A DNA stretch of 61,604 nucleotides from Psychrobacter sp. I-STPA10. GTDB lineage: Bacteria > Pseudomonadota > Gammaproteobacteria > Pseudomonadales > Moraxellaceae. Location of the stretch: assembly GCF_021012795.1 (NCBI RefSeq), contig NZ_VFYU01000021.1, positions 1 to 61,604 of the forward strand. The letters run 5' to 3'. A model generated the notes under the pieces. It saw only the letters and a list, made by a program, of their open reading frames with translations. It was not told the DNA's origin and did not search any database. The first letter of the stretch is position 1, and the number at the start of each line of letters is the position of its first letter. The translations under genes were made by a program, and so were the position numbers. Below are positions 27,129-34,176 of the stretch, in pieces.

Positions 27129-28160
27129 TTAATCCTCTGCCAAAAAATATTCTAAATCACCTTTTTTAAAACCATCATTAGGATTGATATGACTTAATAA
27201 TGCTGTCACTTCCTTTTCCCAACGCTCGTCCAAATTTTTGATGGGTTTGCCAACCGTAACGGCGTCATACTCGGGTGTGTTGGTGTGATAGGTTTTTATT
27301 AATATGTCATTGATATGCTTTATGTTTATGAATTTTTCATTCTTTTTATCACTGACATATTGCTTTAAATTTTGCAAAACTTGTAAGCGTCTTTTAGGGT
27401 CATCAATATAAGGATAATTGGTGGTTTTAAAGGCACTGATAACCAACACCTCAGGCTTTTTATTTTCTAACTGGTAAGCCAACCATCGATTATGACCATC
27501 AATGACGATATGATTTAATAAATTGCGTTGCCACCATAATAATATTGGCGGACAAGCATTTTCTCGTATCTTTTTTCGCCACCATTTAACCCGACCATCA
27601 TCTGCTTTGGGTGGTGGTTTTAGGGGGAAAGGGTTATTGTGATGGTCTTCCCACATAAAGCAAGCTGTTGGCTCATTATGATATTCAAACTGATAATCAC
27701 AATCTTGCCACCAATCTATTGGGGCATATCTGTCTAGTTTTTCTGTTACCCCTGTTGTTATTCGCCATTGCCCCTGATGTAAGATGGTTGCAGGGCTGGC
27801 AATGAGTGCTTGAGCATAAAAATCTGCCCAATATTGATTTGGATTTGCAGAGTTGGCTTGTTTAAAGGTTTCAATATCACTCGAGGTAATCGGACGCACA
27901 GGCATAAATTCACGAGCTAAAGGCTTATTGTGTCGCAAAAAGAAAATATCATAATAATCTGCGGACACTCGCCCCCAATAGAGAGTATGCCCATGATTTG
28001 GGTTGTTAGTAGAAGTATCATTGGCAAGTAAATACCGTTGTTTTGTGCCACCAGTTAGCAAGCGGTAATAGGGGGTAAAGTCTTTACTTACCTCAATTTG
28101 GGTAAACTGCCATTGCCCATGTGGGTCGATATGATTATAAAAATAGGCGTTGCTTGGCAT
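27129..28160 (-). CDS. ParB/Srx-fold-like protein between the Y RNA array and rtcB
   Basis: The 343-residue soluble protein carries PPILLWWQRNLLNHIVIDGH followed by NRWLAYQLENKKPEVLVI at about residues 205-245. The sequence P-I-x-(hydrophobic)-x-x-x-x-x-(I)VIDGHNRWLA is the ParB/sulfiredoxin-type nucleotide-binding motif, where DGHxR binds phosphate. The N-terminal 200 residues are W- and Y-rich and not recognised; the last 90 residues are mixed. ParB-like folds include nucleases, CTPases and phosphotransfer enzymes, so activity on RNA ends is conceivable but unproven. It starts 54 bases after the terminator tail of Y RNA unit 8 and ends at its own terminator. Confidence 0.65.
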   Translation of the reverse strand: MPSNAYFYNHIDPHGQWQFTQIEVSKDFTPYYRLLTGGTKQRYLLANDTSTNNPNHGHTLYWGRVSADYYDIFFLRHNKPLAREFMPVRPITSSDIETFKQANSANPNQYWADFYAQALIASPATILHQGQWRITTGVTEKLDRYAPIDWWQDCDYQFEYHNEPTACFMWEDHHNNPFPLKPPPKADDGRVKWWRKKIRENACPPILLWWQRNLLNHIVIDGHNRWLAYQLENKKPEVLVISAFKTTNYPYIDDPKRRLQVLQNLKQYVSDKKNEKFINIKHINDILIKTYHTNTPEYDAVTVGKPIKNLDERWEKEVTALLSHINPNDGFKKGDLEYFLAED

Positions 28161-28219
28161 GGTGAGAGTCCGTTTTATTATTTTAATACCCTTTTACCAT
28201 AAATTTTAAACACAAAAAA

Positions 28220-28322
28220 CCCCAATACCAGCAACCAAAATTGATAAGAGAGTATGTCCCTAAGTTAGGGATTCTAATTTACGAGTTAGATGTACTCTTA
28301 TCAGCATTTGCCAGTATTGGGG
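28220..28322 (-). ncRNA. Y-RNA-like unit 8 (no tRNA-like domain), with terminator
   Basis: This last unit has a 15-bp outer stem (CCCCAAUACUGGCAA with UUGCUGGUAUUGGGG, including G-U pairs), then the core AUGCUG, a perfect 8-bp stem (GAUAAGAG/CUCUUAUC), UACAU after the 5' strand, and AAUUUUGGU after the 3' strand. The inside holds two small hairpins (CUAA/UUAG and UCCCUA/UAGGGA) in place of a tRNA-like domain. The outer stem is followed by UUUUUU (28214-28219), so the RNA's own closing helix works as an intrinsic terminator for the array. Confidence 0.8.
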
Positions 28323-28386
28323 CAAGGGTTGTAATGATTAATGATGTTGTTTATTTTATCAATCTTATTTACTTACTCGGCATACC

Positions 28387-28519
28387 TTAAAGACCAAAGA
28401 TAATAAGACACTGCACTGCTTTACCAATTAAGCGACTGCCTAAATTAAAAAATAAGCAGAAGGGACTCGAACCCTCATAAGTGGGCGCTTAACCATGTAG
28501 TCTTATCGGTATTCTTTAT
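28387..28519 (-). ncRNA. Y-RNA-like (YrlA-type) unit 7
   Basis: Core: AUACCG, stem AUAAGAC/GUCUUAU, UACAU, and AUCUUUGGU, with outer AAAG/CUUU. Inside is a permuted tRNA-like domain: T-arm GAGGG-UUCGAGU-CCCUU, acceptor strand CUGCUUA, a U-rich loop, acceptor strand UAGGCAG (7 bp), then D-arm GCUU-AAUUGGUA-AAGC. This order (T, acceptor, D) is that of YrlA RNAs. Confidence 0.85.
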
Positions 28520-28578
28520 GACATACCTTATTTGTAAACAGATAATAAAACAGGCTGACTTACTTTACTTAGCACACA
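28520..28578 (-). repeat. Conserved spacer between Y RNA units
   Basis: This 59-base spacer is closely related to those at 28700-28757 and 28887-28930 (shared minus-strand blocks AAGTCAGC, TTTATTATCT, GTTTGCAAATA and GGTATG). The tandem array thus grew by duplication of unit plus spacer. It could carry processing sites; I see no clear promoter in it. Confidence 0.75.
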
Positions 28579-28699
28579 TTAAAGACCAAAGATGATAAGA
28601 CATTTTGCTCTACCAATTGAGCTACTGCCTACGTTCAGCAAAATAAGCAGAGAGGACTCGAACCTCCAACATTCTATGTAGTCTTATCGGCATTCTTTA
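28579..28699 (-). ncRNA. Y-RNA-like (YrlA-type) unit 6, best-preserved copy
   Basis: Core: AAAGAAUGCCG, stem AUAAGAC/GUCUUAU, UACAU, AUCUUUGGUCUUU. The permuted tRNA-like domain is complete: T-arm GGAGG-UUCGAGU-CCUCU, acceptor CUGCUUA/UAGGCAG (7 bp closed by a 12-nt loop), D-arm GCUC-AAUUGGUA-GAGC with the GG of a true D-loop. Confidence 0.88.
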
Positions 28700-28757
28700 C
28701 CGCATACCGTATTTACAAATAGATAATAAACATGCTGACTTATTTATTTGGCACACA
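28700..28757 (-). repeat. Conserved spacer between Y RNA units
   Basis: The second copy of the 58-59 base spacer, between units 5 and 6. It is nearly collinear with 28520-28578, with base changes scattered along its length. Confidence 0.75.
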
Positions 28758-28886
28758 TTAAAGACCAAAGGTGATAAGACATTGTACTGCTTTACTGCTT
28801 GAGCTGTTGCCTACAAAGTAAAAGTAGACAGTGAGCGCTCAAACCAGTGCGGTACTATTCGATGTAGTCTTATCGGCATTCTTTAT
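28758..28886 (-). ncRNA. Y-RNA-like unit 5, degenerate tRNA-like domain
   Basis: The core is intact: AAAGAAUGCCG, stem AUAAGAC/GUCUUAU, UACAU, ACCUUUGGUCUUU. Inside, the acceptor helix is kept (GUCUAC/GUAGGC), but the T-arm (GGUUUGAGCGCUCACUG) no longer folds as 5 bp with a 7-nt loop, and the D-arm (AGCUCAAGCAGUAAAGC) is only partly paired. The Ro-type core is thus preserved while the tRNA-like domain decays. Confidence 0.75.
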
Positions 28887-28930
28887 TGCATACCATATTT
28901 GCAAACAGATAATAAAACAAGTCAAACAAC
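28887..28930 (-). repeat. Partial copy of the conserved spacer
   Basis: Between units 4 and 5 the same blocks (GTTTTATTATCTG, TTTGCAAATATGGTATG) recur, then the similarity stops toward unit 4, which has a different stem sequence. Confidence 0.65.
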
Positions 28931-28952
28931 TTAAAAGCAACTGCAATATAAC

Positions 28953-29125
28953 CACGATATAACCAAAAGGGGGTTAAATCTGTACCACTGTGCCAACCTT
29001 AACGGTTAGCTTGGTGATACGGTTGAGGCTCTACCAACTGAGCTATTAATGAATGACTAACGCCACTCACTAAGGTGGGGTCGAACCACCGACAATCATG
29101 TAATTTAACCTGCATTCATATTGTG
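28953..29125 (-). ncRNA. Y-RNA-like (YrlA-type) unit 4 with an extra arm
   Basis: This unit is longer (173 nt) and has an unrelated core stem, GGUUAAAU/AUUUAACC, yet keeps AUGCAG before it, UACAU after it and CCUUUUGGU on the 3' side, as expected from compensatory change. The permuted tRNA-like domain is complete: T-arm GGUGG-UUCGACC-CCACC, acceptor UUAGUGA/UCAUUAA (7 bp), D-arm GCUC-AGUUGGUA-GAGC. After the D-arm there is an additional helix GUAUCAC/GUGGUAC enclosing UAAC/GUUA, not present in the other units. The 5' and 3' limits are approximate. Confidence 0.8.
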
Positions 29126-29156
29126 TAATAAAGCATTTGTTAATATAAAACCCAAA

Positions 29157-29281
29157 TAAAGACCAAAATTGATAAGACATTTTTTACTGCTCTACCAAGT
29201 TGAGCTACTGTCTAAAAAGACAGGAGGGACTCGAACCCTCAACCAATAAATTATCTATGTAGTCTTATCGGCATTCTTTAT
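29157..29281 (-). ncRNA. Y-RNA-like (YrlA-type) unit 3
   Basis: Core: AAAGAAUGCCG, stem AUAAGAC/GUCUUAU, UACAU, AAUUUUGGUCUUU. The permuted tRNA-like domain has T-arm GAGGG-UUCGAGU-CCCUC (5 bp, perfect), acceptor CUGUCU/AGACAG closed by only 4 U, and D-arm GCUC-AACUUGGUA-GAGC. Confidence 0.87.
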
Positions 29282-29363
29282 CAGGTATTATTTTGGCAAA
29301 TAACTTTATTTACTGCATTTGTTGCCATTTATTACCATCACATTGTTCCCACCAAAGTGGGAG

Positions 29364-29498
29364 GCTAACAAACCAAAGTGGTCTTTTTATAAAAACCTGT
29401 AACAGACAAATTATTAGCAGTGTTTTTGCCAATAATTGAGGATTTGAACCTCATCGCTTTCGCTTTACCAATGTAGTCTATTACCGCATTTTGTTAGC
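29364..29498 (-). ncRNA. Y-RNA-like unit 2, T-arm only
   Basis: Outer stem GCUAACAAA/UUUGUUAGC (9 bp), core AUGCG, inner stem GUAAUAGAC/GUCUGUUAC (9 bp), UACAU after the 5' strand and ACUUUGGU on the 3' side. A T-arm (UGAGG-UUCAAAU-CCUCA) and a 10-bp acceptor-like helix (AUUAUUGGCA/UGCUAAUAAU) are present, but no D-arm. A hairpin (GGUUUUU/AAAAAGACC) is inserted between the inner stem and the UUUGGU side. A small GC hairpin (CCCAC/GTGGG) lies just downstream. Confidence 0.78.
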
Positions 29499-29505
29499 TG
29501 TTTTA

Positions 29506-29627
29506 TGGTCAAACCAAAGTTTGGTATGATTAAATCTAATGCGTTGCATTATGTCAGTTCATTTTACTGAGCTTAACATAAAATCCGCGTTTTTAGACCC
29601 CATGTAATCATACCTGCATTTTGACCA
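29506..29627 (-). ncRNA. Y-RNA-like unit 1 (no tRNA-like domain)
   Basis: Outer stem UGGUCAAA/UUUGACCA (8 bp), core AUGCA, inner stem GGUAUGAUU/AAUCAUACC (9 bp), UACAU and AACUUUGGU. The inside has a hairpin with CUCAGU/ACUGA pairing and AAUGC/GCAUU, but no T- or D-arm. It is first in the array, after rsr. Confidence 0.8.
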
Positions 29628-29795
29628 ATATTAAGATTATGTTAGTATTTTACACGCTCTTAATCTTTTAACTTTAAATAAAACCTGAGCTTTATTTAAA
29701 TTTAGTGTAATACAGTATTTTTTGTTTAGCAAGTTTTTTATAAGAATAAATTCAAAATAATAATTTTAAAGAAATAATTTTAAAGAAATAAACAG
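29628..29795 (-). other. Spacer between rsr and the Y RNA array
   Basis: No gene. It holds a perfect 10-bp inverted repeat (TTTAAATAAA 29673-29682, TTTATTTAAA 29691-29700), a 7-bp hairpin (AAGATTA/TAATCTT) and a tandem 15-base repeat (AATTTTAAAGAAATA) near 29762-29791. The inverted repeat could slow or separate rsr from the RNAs. Confidence 0.5.
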
Positions 29796-31541
29796 CTATG
29801 AAGCCTTTTTATTGCCTTCCTCTTTGTTTTCTACATTACTTTTAACTTGCCTATCTTTATTGGTTTGTTTATCAGTGATTTCTATTTTTTCAATTTCATT
29901 AACCCAATGGCTACCATCAAGTTTACCCTGACAAAACCAGTCAATTAATTGAAAAACGGTATCACTAAAGCCACCAATATTTAAAATATCCTTACGCTCT
30001 AACGCTTGGCTAGAAGTATAAGGCTGAATATCTACACAAATCAGCTTGGCATTGGGACAACGTTTTTTTAGTTTTTCCCATTCTTTCATCAGCCCAGTGC
30101 TACCATAACGGGGGCGAGGGTCAGTAAACTGGTCAGCCCATGATTCATTATCGGAAAAATAAATCATCACATCAACGTCTGCCTTTTCTTTATTTAATTC
30201 CACCAATGGGGCAGAAATCGCTGTACCACCACCCAAAAATGAGGACAAATATTGAGTGGTTTTAAAGACATCTATGGCGTTGGTTTTATCATTGCTTTTA
30301 TCATTAGTTTTGGCATTGCTTTTTGATGAATCCTCATTTTTTGCAACACTGATTTTTTTATCCGTATGCTGATTAATCTCTTTTAACACTTGAGTATTAA
30401 ATGGAATAATACGGGTATGCGGATTGACCTGATAAATGGCGGAGGCAAACAGCGAGGCAACGTCCACACAACGTAGCTTTGATGTCGCCCCACGCCGATG
30501 ACCAGTGGCAGGCGATGACATTGACCACGACACATCGACAGCCACCACCACATTGCCCGCAATGCTTGGCACATTGGCAAGAGCGGTATTCATAGCGGTG
30601 CGTAGTGCGTCTTTAACCACCTCTGGCACATCTTCATTTAAAGCCGACCATGTGGTGAATAGCTGATACGGAAACACACGACTTTTGGCGATGGCTTGTG
30701 GGTCAGTCAGCGTCTCGGCGATACGTTCTGCCATACCGGCGACCTTAAATACCCCATGACGAGCAAAGGTGTTTAGGTTCATACGAAGCATTTGCCAGCT
30801 ACCTTGCGAGGCAATTTGTTGCCAATGCTCATCGGTGAGCGGTAACGCCATCAATAGCTGAAACGGTACATCAGGCAAAGGCTGACGGTTATCTGCTTGA
30901 AATGCCAACAGTTGTTGCACCAATTCGGGCAGATTGTCGTTATCAAATTCTTTATCCAACGTCCATTTAAACAACGCCTCTTGGCGAGCGTCCTCAGGCT
31001 TGGGGTGAGTCATTTTTAGCACATCTTTTAAGGTTGGCGTATTGCCAATGCTGGCACTGACATAACGGTAATCATTGGCAGAAGTCAGCCAACCATTGAC
31101 CATTTTTTTGGGCAATGACCCCAATGATTTGCGTCCCGTCACCCCAGAACGCATGATTTGTACAAAATTGCGTAACTGTTTGCCATTGTCAATCACCTGC
31201 GAAAATGCCAATTCAAACAAGCATTTACCATCATCACGATTGGACAAAATCGCCAATAGCAATACAGGCATGTCTTTCATGTGGCTGTGTTTGCGGGCAT
31301 AAATTGCCAACTTTGCCAAAAATTCACTATCGACTTGTTTGGCAAGGTCAAGCACTTCGCTTAAGTGGTCTTGAGCATTGGCATAAAAGGTGTGATTGAG
31401 CGTGCCAGTATTGACCAGTTGCGCCAACGCTTGCTTGGACGATAGCTGATAGGCAACGCCCCCTGCTTGGTTGGTGGTGTTGGTTTTGTTTTTATCAGTG
31501 TTAATTAGGTCAGTATTCATGGCATGTTTCCTTTTATGCAA
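29796..31541 (-). CDS. rsr: Ro60/TROVE RNA-binding protein
   Basis: This bacterial Ro60 orthologue (Rsr) is a ring protein that binds misfolded RNA ends in its cavity and Y RNAs on its outside, working with nucleases such as PNPase in known species. The 581 residues have a TROVE HEAT-repeat domain (LAKLAIYARKHSHMKDMPVL; GVTGRKSLGSLPKKMVNGW) and a von Willebrand A domain with the metal site VVAVDVSWSMSS (about residue 330). A K/S/N-rich insert lies at about 395-425 inside the A domain. It has a sigma54 promoter 200 bases upstream and the eight-unit Y RNA array directly behind. The likely start is Met8 or Met1. Confidence 0.95.
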   Translation of the reverse strand: MHKRKHAMNTDLINTDKNKTNTTNQAGGVAYQLSSKQALAQLVNTGTLNHTFYANAQDHLSEVLDLAKQVDSEFLAKLAIYARKHSHMKDMPVLLLAILSNRDDGKCLFELAFSQVIDNGKQLRNFVQIMRSGVTGRKSLGSLPKKMVNGWLTSANDYRYVSASIGNTPTLKDVLKMTHPKPEDARQEALFKWTLDKEFDNDNLPELVQQLLAFQADNRQPLPDVPFQLLMALPLTDEHWQQIASQGSWQMLRMNLNTFARHGVFKVAGMAERIAETLTDPQAIAKSRVFPYQLFTTWSALNEDVPEVVKDALRTAMNTALANVPSIAGNVVVAVDVSWSMSSPATGHRRGATSKLRCVDVASLFASAIYQVNPHTRIIPFNTQVLKEINQHTDKKISVAKNEDSSKSNAKTNDKSNDKTNAIDVFKTTQYLSSFLGGGTAISAPLVELNKEKADVDVMIYFSDNESWADQFTDPRPRYGSTGLMKEWEKLKKRCPNAKLICVDIQPYTSSQALERKDILNIGGFSDTVFQLIDWFCQGKLDGSHWVNEIEKIEITDKQTNKDRQVKSNVENKEEGNKKAS

Positions 31542-31623
31542 CTTAACTTATGACATTCGCACCGCTTATTTGATAACTGATACTTTATTGTTAATCATGC
31601 TCTAATAGTCAATTCAAGATAAT

Positions 31624-31690
31624 ACTGTTACAAGGAAAACGAGCGAAGCTGTACAAGTAGTACTGCGAGAGAGTTTGACAAAGTAACAGT
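31624..31690. repeat. Palindromic interspersed repeat, copy 1
   Basis: ACTGTTAC and GTAACAGT form an 8-bp closing stem around a core GGAAAACGAGCGAAGCTGTAC, then AGTAGTAC and GAGAGAGTTTGACAAA (positions 31632-31682). A related core with a different but again self-complementary stem is at 60758-60827. It lies between the rsr sigma54 promoter and the rsr start, so it is in the rsr 5' leader. Confidence 0.75.
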
Positions 31691-31743
31691 TTTGTATTGA
31701 GCCGACTATATTAAAGCATTGCTGTGCGACCGTGCTTAAGATA

Positions 31744-31761
31744 ATGCGAACGCTGTGCCAA
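31744..31761 (-). promoter_or_regulatory. Sigma54 (-24/-12) promoter of rsr
   Basis: The minus strand reads TTGGCACAGCGTTCGCAT, with GG and GC 10 bases apart. It lies about 205 bases before the rsr start, leaving a long leader that contains the palindromic repeat. Upstream sequence matches that of the rtcB promoter; the block TTATTGATTTT (plus strand) is 29 bases beyond CAACTT in both. Confidence 0.85.
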
Positions 31762-32033
31762 CTTTGATTTTTATGGTGAAAATTTTTTATAAGTTATTGA
31801 TTTTTAATAATTAAATTTTTTATGAAAATATTTCGGAAGTTCAAGAAGTAAAAAATATGGCTGTAAAATATAGTTATTATTCTATAAACTTATAATTATT
31901 TATATAAAAATAAAATACTATGAGTTGGAATAAAAGGGAGTTTAGGAGCTTAAAATTGGTTAGATAGGGTTATAATGATTGTGGCATATTATTTAGCATT
32001 ATTTATCAAATACCCATACGGATACCTTGTCTT

Positions 32034-32861
32034 ATGAGCAAATCTGCCTTCACTGACATTAAAGCTAAAATTGACCACTTGTCATTGACAATGCGTTTGC
32101 TGGTGGTGTTTGTATTGGGTGTCTGTGCTAGTTTGCTAATTAAATATCAAGTGTTGTATTGGGTATTTGACTATTGTTTGCCTTTATTTCTAGCTGTGTT
32201 ACTCACTGCTAATTTAAAAAAAGAAAAAGAAAAAACTTTAGCAGGTCTTAGTTGGATTGTTGGGGGAACTTTACCGACTATTTTTCCATCTGTAGATTTA
32301 GAAAATATATTTTCTTTTTTTTGGTTTAACTTGCTTGCTTGGTTATGTTTCCAATGTCTTACTCAATGTGCTATATCAAGAAATAAGAAGGATTTTAATT
32401 ATTGGAGGCATATTATTGGTTGGTTGCTAATATTTTATTGTGCAGTATATGTTAGGAATGTCATGGTCTTTGCTTTGGTTGTGATGTCTTTAATCAGAGC
32501 TTATCAAATATATTTTGCTGACAACTTATCTAAAATTAATAACAAAGGTTTTATTTTTAGTATTTTATTTCCTTGTGCTTTAGCTTTTTCTTTATTTGGT
32601 TATGCCTATTATAAAAATACAGAGCAACGTGAGCTAGCAGATGAAATAGTACAGCAGATACTCAGTTATCAAAAGCAACATGGTGAGTACCCGCCTACAG
32701 ATAGTTTTAATGATTATAAAGATAGCGGTAAAATATATTACAATATTGATTCGGATAATATGCCTTTTTTATCTTATAGGGAATTTATACCAGCTAATCC
32801 TTATTGTCGTTATTATTATGATTTTGAAAACCGAAACTGGGATAGATATTGTATGGATTAA
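32034..32861 (+). CDS. Polytopic membrane protein, unknown (tandem paralogue 1)
   Basis: The 275-residue protein has about five to six membrane segments in the first 200 residues (LTMRLLVVFVLGVCASLL; LLVFVLGVC-like start). It ends in a soluble tail: ELADEIVQQILSYQKQHGEY, then FLSYREFIPANPYC and WDRYC. The tail resembles pilin-like segments with a closing Cys pair. A near neighbour at 32879-33712 shares the start (KAKIDHLSLTMRLLVVFVLG) and the tail pattern, so this is a tandem duplicate. It is divergent from rsr, with promoters in the 31.8-32.0 kb gap. Function unknown. Confidence 0.75.
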   Translation: MSKSAFTDIKAKIDHLSLTMRLLVVFVLGVCASLLIKYQVLYWVFDYCLPLFLAVLLTANLKKEKEKTLAGLSWIVGGTLPTIFPSVDLENIFSFFWFNLLAWLCFQCLTQCAISRNKKDFNYWRHIIGWLLIFYCAVYVRNVMVFALVVMSLIRAYQIYFADNLSKINNKGFIFSILFPCALAFSLFGYAYYKNTEQRELADEIVQQILSYQKQHGEYPPTDSFNDYKDSGKIYYNIDSDNMPFLSYREFIPANPYCRYYYDFENRNWDRYCMD

Positions 32862-32878
32862 TATAAAAAGGAATTTTA

Positions 32879-33712
32879 GTGACAAATAATATTATAAAAC
32901 TTACCAGAGCTAAAATTGACCACTTACCATTGACAGTGCGTTTGCTGGTGGTGTTTGTATTGGGTGTCTGTGCTGGTTTGGCAATCAATTATGGGTATTC
33001 TTATGTACTGCTATATTTTTTTCTGACTTTCTGTGCAGTGGCATTAACAGCTAAGGTAGAATTACTTGCCCATAGATTTTTTATTGGAATAAGTTGGGTT
33101 GCTGGGGCTGTGTTGGTTGGTTTGTTTAACTATCAAGACTTAGCCGTTAGTCTATATTTTCCTGTGCTAGGCAATAGCATTGTTTGGATATTATTTCAGT
33201 CTATTGCTAATTTTTCGATAAGCTCGTATCAACCTTCTTTTATACGCAATGTTAAATATTGGCAATATATCTTTCTTTGGTTATTAATATTTATTGCTTC
33301 TATTCAAGCAACGCAGGCAATTATGATATTTTTTCTAGTTGCTATGTTGGTAGTTAGGGTATATCAATTATTTTTTATTGATGACTGGTCAGAAAATTAT
33401 AAAAAATATTTTATATTTAGCATTGTTTTCCCTTGTGCTTTATGTGCCATGTTATTTTCCTATGCACATTATCAGCTATCTTTAACTCAAGAATCAGCGA
33501 ATAAAATCTTGCAACAAGTCTTGGCTTATCAGCAACAGCATGGCAGTTATCCAGATGAGGAAAGTGTTTCTATCAATGAGGATAGAGGCGTGCGTTACTA
33601 TGTTAATAAGGAAAATAATCCTCATCTTTCTTATAGAGAAGATATGAACACTTATTGTATAAATAAATATGATTTTGAAAAACAGAAATGGGATAGATTC
33701 TGTAGGGATTAA
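32879..33712 (+). CDS. Polytopic membrane protein, unknown (tandem paralogue 2)
   Basis: The 277-residue paralogue of the preceding gene starts with GTG after AAAAAGGAATTTTA. It shares RAKIDHLPLTVRLLVVFVLG, the membrane layout, the tail ANKILQQVLAYQQQHGSYPD, LSYREDM and KWDRFC. The nucleotide identity is high over the first 120 bases and lower after, so the copies have diverged. Probably one operon with the neighbours up to 36.2 kb. Function unknown. Confidence 0.75.
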   Translation: MTNNIIKLTRAKIDHLPLTVRLLVVFVLGVCAGLAINYGYSYVLLYFFLTFCAVALTAKVELLAHRFFIGISWVAGAVLVGLFNYQDLAVSLYFPVLGNSIVWILFQSIANFSISSYQPSFIRNVKYWQYIFLWLLIFIASIQATQAIMIFFLVAMLVVRVYQLFFIDDWSENYKKYFIFSIVFPCALCAMLFSYAHYQLSLTQESANKILQQVLAYQQQHGSYPDEESVSINEDRGVRYYVNKENNPHLSYREDMNTYCINKYDFEKQKWDRFCRD

Positions 33713-33743
33713 ATAGGTATTTTTTAAAAAAAGGATAGTGATT

Positions 33744-34166
33744 ATGAGTAAAGTTAATGACGAGAAACAGATATATGATAAAAATAAATCACCTGTGGGT
33801 TGGTATATTGGCTCGTATATTTTGAGATTTGTTGAGTTAAATGATAAGGATAATGATGACCCAGAGAGGTTTTTTACAATTTGGGAAAATACCATCATTG
33901 TGCAAGCAGAGGATTTATCTCATGCCTATGATAAAGTAGTTGCAAATGCTAAATTGATGTCAGAGCCTTACGAGGGAGGGCTTGAGGCTGTACCTGTTCA
34001 GTGGCGATTTGAAGGTATAACCGAGTTATTACCCATTTATGAGCCATTAGAGGACGGTGCGGAGATTATGTATAGTGAGCGTAGGCGTAAGTTAAAAACA
34101 TTACGAAAAATTGCCAGTCATGATAAAGCAGATTTTCTTTTTTCAATGTTAGGGTATGAAGTCTAA
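33744..34166 (+). CDS. DUF4288-family protein
   Basis: The 140-residue protein has the DUF4288 pattern: GWYIGSYILRFVE near the start, then FFTIWENTIIVQAEDLSHAY and WRFEGITELLPIYEPLEDG with EIMYSE. The start at 33744 (MSKVNDEK) is preferred because AAGGA lies 8 bases before it; a GTG at 33738 is in frame. DUF4288 genes often sit in toxin-immunity or accessory clusters, which is known context, not proof. Soluble, function unknown. Confidence 0.7.
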   Translation: MSKVNDEKQIYDKNKSPVGWYIGSYILRFVELNDKDNDDPERFFTIWENTIIVQAEDLSHAYDKVVANAKLMSEPYEGGLEAVPVQWRFEGITELLPIYEPLEDGAEIMYSERRRKLKTLRKIASHDKADFLFSMLGYEV

Positions 34167-34176
34167 GAGGTAATCA

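Noticed and set aside
28387..29290. Several ordinary tRNA genes in the 28.4-29.3 kb region, suggested by D-arm and T-arm strings
   Set aside because: The arms occur in the wrong order (T before D), no anticodon arm is present, and each is enclosed by the same Y-type stem. They are tRNA-like domains of Y RNAs.
28387..29290. CRISPR array
   Set aside because: The repeated blocks are long (about 120-130 bases), imperfect and structured, with related rather than unique spacers, and no cas genes are present.
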